Positions 31,001-39,056 of a DNA stretch of 64,000 nucleotides are shown here, piece after piece (within the stretch, counting starts at the first letter, position 1; the number at the start of each line of letters is the position of its first letter). The notes under the pieces are model-generated. The model worked only from the letters and a program-made list of their open reading frames with translations. It had not been told where the DNA came from and made no database searches. The stretch spans positions 124,001 to 188,000 of the forward strand of contig MU860012.1 of assembly GCA_033296875.1 (NCBI GenBank), given 5' to 3'. This stretch comes from Achaetomium macrosporum (lineage: Eukaryota; Ascomycota; Sordariomycetes; Sordariales; Chaetomiaceae). Made by a program: the position numbers and the translations under genes.

Positions 31001-31413
31001 CAACTTACCTGTTCGAGGTCGTAGTCTCTCGCCCGACGTGGACCGCGGCCGGTGGCAGTTGTGGTGCCCGCAGTGCGCTCCTCACTGCCGCGGGCAGAAC
31101 TCATGTCGGAGGCGCGGCCGCCCTTCTTGGCCGATTGCTTGGCTGTCTTGCCGGACTGCAACGACTTGTACTGTGCCAGCAGCTGGGCAGCCAGGTCCTT
31201 GTTCTCGTCGGTGAACTTGCGGATGCGGTCCTGAGGCACCCAGTCGTCCCAGCTGCTCTTCCAGCCCTTGTAGTGGATCTTGTACAGCCAACCCTCGCCA
31301 CTCTCGGCGGGCATGATGTCGAGAATTTTGGCCTCGTAGAGCATCTCCATGTGGAAGCAGAGCACTCGCTCGTCCTTTTGGAACGGCGGCTGCGGCTGCT
31401 TCGGCGGGGCCAT
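28052..31413 (-). CDS. EAF3: Chromatin factor Eaf3/MRG15 (chromodomain + MRG domain)
   Basis: Subunit shared by the NuA4 acetyltransferase and Rpd3S deacetylase complexes; its chromodomain reads methylated H3K36. Exons (minus) are 31413-31009, 28729-28458, 28397-28288 and 28224-28052, in consistent phase and giving 319 residues, the usual fungal length. Exon 1 encodes the chromo barrel (MLYEAKILDIMP, YKIHYKGWKSSWDDWV). Exons 2-4 encode the MRG domain (VKSLLVDDWENVTKNQQLVP to EKVKNF). The join DYDLEQ/EENFYNRPSVKIPVPDHV matches the Eaf3 consensus. Intron 1 (31008-28730) is 2,279 nt, about thirty times the usual size, has a normal GTAAGT donor and CTGAC...CAG end, and encloses a complete same-strand gene. 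Intron 3 (63 nt) has no stop codon. Confidence 0.92.
28789..30273 (-). CDS. Unknown basic Pro/Lys-repeat protein nested in the EAF3 intron
   Basis: Uninterrupted 494-codon frame from ATG 30273 to a stop at 28789, on the same strand as EAF3 and wholly inside its first intron. It ends 56 bases before that intron's 3' splice site (28730). I recognise no domain. Residues ~1-80 are Pro/Ser-rich with one likely helix (SPAQRVSNIVKQIISELHNA). Residues ~109-312 hold about eight degenerate repeats of the form PEPDxAVxKPAKRxKTA, rich in Lys/Pro and looking like nuclear localisation or DNA-binding tails. Residues ~330-430 look most ordered and most likely conserved (LEWLRKERMWFNRAQKKDN, GLRAYYEQMDPKTNMPLAGI). 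The frame stays open upstream only to ~30325. It may be an independent gene with its promoter in the intron, or an alternative terminal exon of EAF3. Confidence 0.65.
   Translation of the reverse strand: MESHETAIAAPATPSTNRIVGGPPEKSPKSPNDARTLGDEYRSPAQRVSNIVKQIISELHNAAHLSGDPQSNPTPEPEQTDQATKSGRLPSPEKPTQAMPAVRKEDKVLPEPDLAAKKGAKRCLPESDEAIERPGKRTRRPTFKAAALMAERQNLPEPDRAVKKPAKGSRSELNQAVDKPAKRARTATPKAEVISSQQQPSAEPNHAVEKPAKSTKTPGTSKPTPVPEPGATIPLPDQTANKTTKRSKAAPHSQHPTPPEPDQPVEKPAKRTKTAGTSKPTPIPEPEATIPLPDQAVNKTTKRSKAAKTPKAAPHSQYPTPPEPGPEVDLEWLRKERMWFNRAQKKDNLKLLPTKATSVYMNSRGQTTFDDRYVMRSQRKKPIGHRHPKIIEAEKKGTITPGLRAYYEQMDPKTNMPLAGIPKDEMMQVDWTEDDSIESGSVRLYSRETSADSATGVLGRRSPSPSGQLNELPCPKTPRRHHCLRTLPTIHYLL
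29305..29664 (-). repeat. Tandem duplication inside the nested gene (189 bp + 171 bp)
   Basis: Unit 1 (29305-29493) and unit 2 (29494-29664) are near-identical direct repeats starting CTCCGGGGGAGTCGGGT on the + strand. Unit 2 lacks 18 bp (TTGGGCGTCTTTGCGGCC) that unit 1 has. Both indel and unit lengths are multiples of three, so the frame is kept. The high identity indicates a recent duplication. Confidence 0.85.
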
Positions 31414-32029
31414 GGTGACGGTGAAGGCTGAGGAGAGCAAGTCTCGCTGTGAGGGCCTTAGTGACGAATCCCACTTCGACTGATCGCTGGAAAGGGAAAT
31501 CTAATTGCGAAGCTTGCATACATACGTTCCCGGTTTGGGTGTTTCTGCGCGTTCTAACAGTACACGGGCCTCGAAAGCGTTCCGTGATCAAATGCTTCCC
31601 TGTCCGGGTGACGAATTGACCACGAAGAGGATGGCTCGCGCCTTGTTGAGCGTTTGAACACTCCTATAGTGATTTATAGCAGATTACGGCGGTATCTTCA
31701 GCTCAGCAATTTGAATACCTTTCTGAAAAAAAGGGGCTCATCGGTGATCGGATAATAAAAACGTGAGCATTGCCAAAGGGGAGACAGGCTGATGAGTTGA
31801 TAACCAGCCTCTGTCTCCTAACCGGGGACAGCGCGGATCACGGGAACACGCGACAACGCTTGCCACGCCACCTCTGCCGCTTCCTCATCGCACGCCCTCT
31901 TCCGTTATCCACTTTAACCGGCCTGCTGTTTCCCCTTTAGGGACGGAACCAAAAGACAATACAACTGAATTTCTACCGCACTGTCACCTTGCATTGCTTC
32001 AGGCATTCTTGACAATCAATCATATCATC
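31414..32029. promoter_or_regulatory. Divergent promoter region of EAF3 and NKP2
   Basis: 616 bp between the two start codons. No specific element recognised. Confidence 0.55.
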
Positions 32030-32649
32030 ATGGCGCCGACGGAGCAAGCCATCCTGAGCAACTACCTGCTTGTTCCCGCCCGGCTGCCAGCGATTATCTC
32101 ATTGCAGGAGTTCATTGCCCTATTCCCGCGGCAGTTGCAGTCGTCACCGCGAATTCGCAGCCTCTATCGCGATTTGCAGAGCCAGCGAAATGTAGTCGTG
32201 GACGCTGTTGCAGAGCAAATCGAGCAGGAAGTGAAGCAGGGCAAGGCGATGCGCCGCGCAGTGATCAGGTCAAAACGCGAGGCAGAGGCCCAGGAACAGG
32301 ATGACGAGGTCGAGATTGAGAGGATGGTCAGTCCCCCTCGCAGCTGTTCACAGCATTTACAGAGCATGGAATCCAGCTGACGACCCCGCAGCTGGGAAGC
32401 TGGTCAGCGCCTCAAAATGCACGGCACAGCCTAGCGTCCATCCTGCCCGATATGGAGGGAGCCATCGGTGCGCTGGAGGCCGAGCTGCAGCTCCTCGAGG
32501 AGGAAGAAGCCGCTCTCCTGTCGTCTGTCCGGGGCACTGTGGGCGCCATGAGCGACCTGCGCTACGGCCGTTTGGCTAACAGCCAATTGCCGGACCAAGT
32601 CCTCGACGGCTTAGCCAATCTTCAAGAGATCTGCAGAGGGAAAAGCTAA
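32030..32649 (+). CDS. NKP2: Inner kinetochore protein of the Cnl2/NKP2 family
   Basis: Small subunit of the constitutive centromere-associated network (Ctf19/Mis6 complex). Exons 32030-32326 and 32377-32649 join in phase 0 (EIERM, then LTTPQLGSW), giving 189 residues; the 50-nt intron has donor GTCAGT and acceptor CCAG. The N-terminal block matches the Cnl2/NKP2 family: ILSNYLLVPARLPAIISLQE, FIALFPRQLQSSPRIRSLYR and DLQSQRNVVVDAVAEQIEQE. The second exon is a likely coiled coil (IGALEAELQLLEEEEAALL). The ATG at 32030 (ATCATGGCG) is preferred over non-ATG codons upstream. A second CCAN gene, CENP-Q, lies 2 kb downstream on the same strand. Confidence 0.85.
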
Positions 32650-32888
32650 TCTGGATTTGAACACACAACTCCCTTTGTCCCATGACCGTCCGATGTTCCG
32701 AGTGCTTGAGACAGAAGCGATGTCCATACATATAGGAGTACCCGGTGTCCCTTCCAACCTGCCGTATGTGGCCACCAGACCCCAAGCAACAAAAACACAA
32801 GGCATCCGACCCAGTAATTGCAACACCATCATTATCACGGAGAATCTACTGCTAGAGTTAACAGGACAGCCCCATTCCAATCATGGTT
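32650..32888. other. Convergent intergenic region
   Basis: Short gap between the 3' ends of NKP2 and the ER protein gene; no feature seen. Confidence 0.6.
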
Positions 32889-33881
32889 TCAAGAGCGGGC
32901 ATCGCCCGGAGGAGCAGCACGCGGTGCCGCAGCCGGAGCGGCGGCCTGCCGGCCCATGCCATCCATGCGGCGGTTCCTGCCAAACAATCATTAGCACATG
33001 CCCCGATATGCCCTTTACAAAGAGCGCCGTAAACTCACATCATCGTCCTACTGAGGAATGACACAATCAACATCATCCCCCACGACGGGATCGCACTCAG
33101 CGCCCAGAAAAAGTAGGCCAGCGGCACCGCAACCCCCCACCTGGCAAACTTGCCATGGAAAGGGTGGAAGTAGCCCTCCGGATCGATCTTGCGCCAGCCC
33201 GTCTCCGCGTCCGCCTTGTCGGCATTGTACGCATCCACAATGTCCTGCGTGGTCGTCGTGGTCAGGTTCAGCCGCTTGGCGTAGATGTCGACGGACGCCG
33301 GCTCGGGCAGCATCTCGAAGAGCCAGAGCGCGCCCGTGTTGGCGGACCAGGCATTGCAGAGCACGGGCTGGTCGTCGCAGTTGACGTAACCTAGGTGCTG
33401 TGGCGACTGCGACGTCGGGAGGTTGGCGAACGTCTTCGCTGACTCGTTGAAGGCCGCTTCGACCTTGTTGCAGTGGCCTGTTGGTGTACCACAGGTGTGG
33501 TTTAGCTAGGTAATTTTTGAAGGGGACAGGGACGCTAAGGGAGAACGCACCATAGCAGGTCTTATTCCGCCCCGTCACCAGCACCAACCACTCCTCGGGC
33601 TGCGTTGCCTCGGCCTTGACGGGGCCATAGAGCGTGTCCTTCCAGTTCTCGAGCGTGAGCGTCTCGATCTTCATGGGCTCCGCCACCTGCTTGGTTTTTG
33701 CCTTGCCCGTGGCGGCACTGGCCGCAGAAGACACTGCGTCCGCTGCTTTCTCTGCGTTGGGAACTGACACGCCGAAGCTGCTGAGGAAGTTCTGGAATTT
33801 GGCCTTGTACTGCTCGAACGGGCTCTCGGCAGCCGACGCGAGCAGCGGCAGCGCCAGTAGGGCGGTTGTGGAGAAGCGCAT
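32889..33881 (-). CDS. Predicted ER membrane protein with thioredoxin-like lumenal region
   Basis: Exons (minus) 33881-33551, 33477-33039 and 32976-32889 give 285 residues in consistent phase. The N-terminus is a clear signal peptide (MRFSTTALLALPLLASAA). A lumenal region of ~180 residues follows, with a thioredoxin-like flavour (EEWLVLVTGRNKTCYGHC, then LGYVNCDDQPVLCNAWSA). The first intron splits the CYGHC motif (TATG/GCCACTGC). Near the C-terminus is one or two hydrophobic helices (VAVPLAYFFWALSAIPSWGM, MLIVSFL), then a short Ala/Pro/Arg-rich tail (NRRMDGMGRQAAAP), presumably cytosolic. I recognise it as a conserved fungal secretory-pathway protein of unknown role. A redox function is not supported by a standard CxxC motif. 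Confidence 0.75.
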
Positions 33882-34470
33882 TGTCACGGAATACAAATCT
33901 ACGACTGATTGAGGTGTCTCCGGGTGCGTTGGACAAGGAGATAGAAAAGGGGGGCACGAGTGTGAAGAGCTCTGTATCCGGTTTGGAGCTCAGACCCGGT
34001 GATGATGATGTAGTTGGAGAAATGAGGGGTCGGCGAAGACTGCCTGATGACTGCTGCAGCTTGGAAGGAGTGACTCCACGGGGTTGAGGGCAACAGAGTC
34101 TCGTTGTCACACAATCAGCGCATTCAGAAAGGGAAGGGTCGCGATGAAGATTCTACTATCGAGATTATCTGTTCCTTCTTGACGGCTAGCGTGCTTGCAC
34201 GGTGCGCGTCGACCAGGGTGCCGGCAAGCTGTCCGGACTGTAACCCCTTTTTGGACAAATTATGTGGGTCCGAGCTGCGAGGAAGCCGGGGACGACGGTT
34301 CATGTCCGAGCGTCTCGAATTAAGTGGGGCATTTTGTGTCTCGGGCAACGCCCATCCAAAACCATGCTCCGCGACCGTGCGTGACGCGTTGCGGTGCGGG
34401 CTAGCGTCAGCGATTGCGGAACATCACTGAAAAGCCATTTTTCTTGCGCTCATGCATATTATTCCCTGCT
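33882..34470. promoter_or_regulatory. Divergent promoter region
   Basis: 589 bp between the ER-protein and CENP-Q starts. No recognisable element. Confidence 0.5.
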
Positions 34471-36459
34471 ATGGTACGCCCTTCAAATGACTGACAAGGG
34501 AATTAGATTAACACTCAGTTAGACGCCTGGCGAGCCAAATCAGAAGCGGAAACGCGGCCGTCCTCCAGCTGCGCCGAAGAGTAGTACTACGAATGCGACG
34601 GAGCCGAATCGGGAACAGACAGGCAACGATGAATACAATGGGCCCAGTGCTGCTCCAAAACGGCGAGGAAGACCACGCAAGAGTATTGACACAGGAGCAC
34701 AAGACGAACCGCGACCAGCACAGGTAGAGGCAGAGCGAGCTAGCCCGGCCGCGGTTACAGCACCCAAGAAAAGGGGACGACCTCCAGTGGCCCGCGACAC
34801 TGAGCCAAAAGAAACAGATACAGTACAATTACCGCCGAAGAAACGAAGGAAGGCAGATGGAGCACCGAGAGCAAACAATGAGGGCGAAGAAAGCGAGAGG
34901 AGCAAAAGCTCCAAGTCAGGCGAGACATCGGCCAGTGGGTCTCAGCAGGCCGCAGAGTCGGGTGAACAAGGCAAAGCAGAGACATCGAGCCGCCGAGGCA
35001 AGAACGATTCTCAGTTGGACAATAGCCCGGCGGAACCTGCCGCAAAAGGGCCCAAAACAAGCAAGGGACGGGAGGATAGATCGAAAGGCAAACCAGGACG
35101 GAAGCCCACAACTACTGTGGGACATGTAGCGGAGGAAGACCAAACCGCGGAAGATCAGCCAGTACGCCGAAGCAGGACGGATCGTCGATCCGCAGACGAC
35201 AACCTACCGTCTGCTACCAACCAGGAGTCCCCGGATGCCGCCAGTGGCGGAAAAGAAGCACTAGGCCCCCCTCAAAGGCGGAAGCGCGGTCGCCCGTCTC
35301 TAGCGGAATTATCTGCTAGAGAAGCGCAAAACAAAGCTGGACCATCCCAAATTGAAATCCAAGTGCAGAAAAAGGGACGAGGACGCCCTCCTGTCGCCTC
35401 TGACGAGGGCAATGCAGCTTTGCAAAATACCCAAGCACCATCAGCAGCCAAACCCGCCAAGCCATCACGACAGCAGGCTGTTTCTCCCTCCTCAGCAACT
35501 GAGCCGGCAACCAGAAGGGGCCGTCGCCGCTCCGCCGAACCGACATCCCCTGACGTCAAACAAGCAGCGGGACCGCCAACCAAGTATCGCCACCTCACAG
35601 CCCGCACCCGCCAAATCCCCCGTTCCACCATCTCCTCCAAATGGGCTCCCCTCGACACCCCGGCCATAACCGCCATCGACTCCATCCTCGCAGACGCGAC
35701 CCGGCCCGTTCTTCACCGCCTCCGCGACCGCGACCAGCGCTACGCCCAAGCCCAGACCATCCTTCGCATGTTCACTTCCCGCCTCCGCGCCAAGCTGGTC
35801 AAGGGCATGCCCTTCCCTCCCCCGGCGATATCCTCGTCTACCGCCTCCTCCAGGGGCAAGAAGGGTGGAGAGGGCGGCCACGCGGCGGAGCTGGATTTCG
35901 AGAGCACGGTAGATGCCATAGCGCGGTTGGAGAAGGCTCTTGATCCGTTGCTGCATAGTCTCGTGCTGTTACGGGGGGAGAAGGAGCGGGAGGAGCGGGC
36001 GCTCGAGAGAGAGTACAAGCTGTTGCGGCGGCTGGAGGCGAACGCGCGAGCGCAGGTGAGGGGGTGGAGGGAAGGCCGCGGCAGGGAGCACGTTCTTGTT
36101 GCGGGAGTTCGAGGGCTTGAAGAAGGGGGGAAGGCGGAGGGGAGGGGGTTGGAGATTGTCAAGGGGATCTCGGGGGGAGGGGGCGGGGTTTTTAAGGTGA
36201 GTCTCCTCTTTGGTTATGGCTGCTTTTTTCCTGGCTGTTGGGTGGTTGTGCTAACGAGGTGTTGGGTTTTCAGGATCTCGAGGAGGAAGAGTTGCTGGCG
36301 CTGTCGCGGCAAATTGGCAACCACATGGAGAGCATGAGGAGTAACCTCGGCCAGATCGAGAACGTGCTGCCTGCTATTGCGAAGAGCCGGGCCGCGCTGC
36401 AGGGGACGCTGTGCGAGCACCTGGATCCTGAGCAGTACGAGCAGGTGCTGCTTGGCTAA
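34471..36459 (+). CDS. Inner kinetochore CENP-Q/Okp1/Fta7-like protein with AT-hooks
   Basis: Proposed exons are 34471-34473 (bare ATG), 34523-36196 and 36274-36459, giving 620 residues, all phase 0. Residues ~1-330 are basic and disordered with repeated AT-hook cores (KRKRGRPPAA, KRRGRPRKS, KKRGRPPVA, RKRGRPSLA, KGRGRPPVA), so DNA binding is likely. Residues ~350-480 carry the CENP-Q-type helical region (starting KWAPLDTPAITAIDSILADA and RMFTSRLRAKLVKGMPFPPP). The last exon is a conserved C-terminal helix (DLEEEELLALSRQIGNHMES). CENP-Q works with CENP-U in the CCAN. The C-terminal splice (GTGAGT...TTTTCAG) is clear. The start is less certain: the TAG just before 34523 needs an upstream exon, and ATG/GTACGC at 34471 is the only phase-compatible choice I found. 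Confidence 0.78.
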
Positions 36460-37014
36460 GCGAGATGGACCACGAGAATACATAATTTGCATATGGGCAT
36501 TGGGTGTTGGCTGGTTTGTAGGATGACTGGGAGTATGATACCCTTGAGAGTTAGGGATGGATAGTACCGTGTGTGAATGGACATTGCACATCTCACTTCA
36601 AGCCTCCATGGTAACATCCAACGCTCTGCACCCCTACTGTATACCAGTACTAGTAGTCCATAATAAAATACCTAATAGCGTATAGTATCATTCACCGCAA
36701 ATTTAGAGCTGACCCAACATCAGTCGATGAATGGGACAATTGAACTTGCATGTTAGATGTACACAGTGCGAAACGTGGAATGTTGAGCCAGTCAAAATGG
36801 CGCTGTTTCGATTGGTCAACTCACTTAGTACGAAAGTCTCTTTTCCCATTTGGTCAAGGGTTTTCAGTACGATACCTCCCGTATGAGAATGTAAAACTTC
36901 AACTTATACAAAAGTGAACTGGCTAACAGCCGTCCCCCCTGTTTCAAAGGCGCTACTACACTGCGACTGCAGGGCAGCTTGCGGTTCGGTGCATCTTGGG
37001 TGCGACGGTCACCG
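36460..37014. other. Intergenic region, locally AT-rich
   Basis: Between CENP-Q and TRM2. The stretch ~36630-36900 is AT-richer than its surroundings. No gene seen. Confidence 0.55.
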
Positions 37015-38820
37015 ATGCGACTCAGCAACATCGGAGCTTTTTCACGACTACCGTCCACGCTCACTCGAGTCATTGGCAACCAACCCTCGACAGCCAGCAT
37101 CTGGAGACGGACAGACTTCACCATGGCTGCCGCTCAGAGCGCAGTGAATGCGGGTAGCGTACCACAGACTCCTCAGACAAGCAGCCAAAAGCAGCACGGC
37201 AAGCGGCCGTTTCAAGGGCATCACCGCAAGCCGGGGAAGTACAGGAAGAAGGAGAAGCCGGTTCAGGAGGGGTCGCATGAAGAGGTGCTCCTGGCCGATG
37301 TGCAGGCACTGTTAGCTTCCCAGAAGATCACTGACGAAGCTGAGAATGGCGCCGCTGGGGAAGCCGCACCGCTGCCGGAGGAGGGCAGTGAGATTGAAGT
37401 TGATGTGGTGGAGCTGTCCTCAACGGGTGATGGACTGGCAAAGCAGAAGGGGTCCGACCATCTCTACGTGGTTCCGTTTTCTGTTCCCGGAGATACGGTG
37501 AAGATCAAGGTGTATCGTCATAATCACAACGACGGATACACGACAGCAGACTTCGTCTCGGTTGTCAAACCTTCTCCCCTCCGTGATGACAGCCGAATCC
37601 AGTGCCCGTACTTCGCCAAGTGCTCCGGGTGCCAGTTCCAGATGCTGGATTACGCCGAGCAGCTCAGGATAAAGAAGAACATTGTGGTCAAGGCATACCG
37701 CAATTTCTCACAGCTGCCGCCCGAGCTGGTCCCCGAGATCCTTGACACCATCGGCAGCCCGCTGCAGTACGGCTACCGCACCAAGCTCACGCCTCACTTC
37801 GACGGACCTAGGGGCAACCCCAGAAGGGGGCCAAAGAAGGGCCATGAACAGATGCCACCCTTCGGTTTCACGCCCAAAAACACGCGCAAAGTGCTGGACA
37901 TCGAAGATTGCCCCATCGCCACGGAGGCCGTGCGCAAGGGCCTGGCCGACGAGCGCGCCCGTCTGGCAGTTGAATACAGCAAGTACACCAAAGGCGCGAC
38001 CATCCTCTTACGTGAGAACACCAAGCGCGTTCCCAAATCCTCCCCCTCCGACATCCCCAAACCACCAGATGGCACCCCTCCCACAGCCGTCCGCGTCGAC
38101 ACCGACACGCACACGGACTTCAAGACCTGCATCACCGACCAAAACGCCACCAGCACAGAGTACATCGACTCGTTCGTCTTCACCAACCCAGCCGGCGCCT
38201 TCTTCCAAAACAACAACTCCATCCTGTCCCCCTTCACCGCTTACATCCGCCAACACATCCTCCCGCCTTCCCCGTCGCCCGCACCCGGCAGCGACCCCAC
38301 TAAAAAGCCAATCCGGTACCTGATCGACGCGTATTCCGGATCAGGGCTCTTCACCATCACGCAATCCTCGCTGTTTTCCGGCGGCTCGATCGGGATCGAC
38401 ATCGCGGAGAAGTCGATCGCCTTCGCGCGGCGCAACGCGGCGCTCAACGGGCTCGACGAGGCGCAGTGCCGCTTCCTCGCGGCCGACGCGCCCGAGCTGT
38501 TCAAGAGCGTCAGTGCGTACGACCCGGACGAGACGGTCGTCGTGCTGGACCCGCCGCGCAAGGGGTGCGACGCCAGCTTCCTGCGGCAGCTGCTCGCGTA
38601 CGCGCCGCGGAGGGTGGTGTATGTTAGTTGTAATGTGCATACGCAGGCTAGGGATGTTGGGGTTTTGGTCAGGGGGCAGGTTGAGGAGAAGGATGGGGAA
38701 GGGGAAATGAAGAAGAAGAGGAATGTTAGGTATGCGATTGAGAGTATTAGGGGGTTTGACTTCTTCCCGCAGACGGGACATGTGGAGGGCGTGGCGATTT
38801 TGAACCGGATCGATGAGTAG
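37015..38820 (+). CDS. TRM2: tRNA (uracil-5-)-methyltransferase Trm2
   Basis: Makes 5-methyluridine (T54) in tRNA using S-adenosylmethionine. Motifs in order: a TRAM-like region (VVELSSTGDGLAKQKG), a Cys cluster (CPYFAKCSGCQFQ) like the RumA iron-sulfur site, NPAGAFFQNN, the SAM-binding segment IDAYSGSGLF, VLDPPRKGCD, and YVSCNVHTQARD with the catalytic Cys. Two in-frame ATGs compete. ATG 37015 gives 601 residues with an Arg/Ser-rich, acid-free N-terminus that looks like a mitochondrial presequence (RLSNIGAFSRLPSTLTRVIG). ATG 37123 (CACCATGGC, a better context) gives a 565-residue form starting MAAAQSAVN. Both forms may be made. No intron is needed. Confidence 0.92.
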   Translation: MRLSNIGAFSRLPSTLTRVIGNQPSTASIWRRTDFTMAAAQSAVNAGSVPQTPQTSSQKQHGKRPFQGHHRKPGKYRKKEKPVQEGSHEEVLLADVQALLASQKITDEAENGAAGEAAPLPEEGSEIEVDVVELSSTGDGLAKQKGSDHLYVVPFSVPGDTVKIKVYRHNHNDGYTTADFVSVVKPSPLRDDSRIQCPYFAKCSGCQFQMLDYAEQLRIKKNIVVKAYRNFSQLPPELVPEILDTIGSPLQYGYRTKLTPHFDGPRGNPRRGPKKGHEQMPPFGFTPKNTRKVLDIEDCPIATEAVRKGLADERARLAVEYSKYTKGATILLRENTKRVPKSSPSDIPKPPDGTPPTAVRVDTDTHTDFKTCITDQNATSTEYIDSFVFTNPAGAFFQNNNSILSPFTAYIRQHILPPSPSPAPGSDPTKKPIRYLIDAYSGSGLFTITQSSLFSGGSIGIDIAEKSIAFARRNAALNGLDEAQCRFLAADAPELFKSVSAYDPDETVVVLDPPRKGCDASFLRQLLAYAPRRVVYVSCNVHTQARDVGVLVRGQVEEKDGEGEMKKKRNVRYAIESIRGFDFFPQTGHVEGVAILNRIDE

Positions 38821-39056
38821 ACTGTCTGTCTGTCTGTCAATGTTATGCAGTACCGAGACAAGCCTGTGTTCAGAAGCAGTGGTTGCCTGTACCATGATGA
38901 TACCAAGGATTGCTCGAAAAGCCTATACAAAACCGATGAAAAAAGCTAACACCTGCCATGCGCCACGATGTATAAGGAAAGGGGTATCCATGTATCTATT
39001 AGAGGGAGACGAGTAAGGAAAGATGAAAAGGAAAGAAAGGGGGGAAAGCGCCCGCA
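38821..39056. other. Convergent intergenic region with short TCTG repeat
   Basis: Between the TRM2 and ALG11 3' ends. A (CTGT)4-like run follows the TRM2 stop at ~38822-38838. Confidence 0.6.

Noticed and set aside
31009..31440. EAF3 chromodomain exon read as a free-standing small gene
   Set aside because: The GTAAGT donor at 31008 and exact consensus join to the MRG exon at 28729 make it exon 1 of EAF3.
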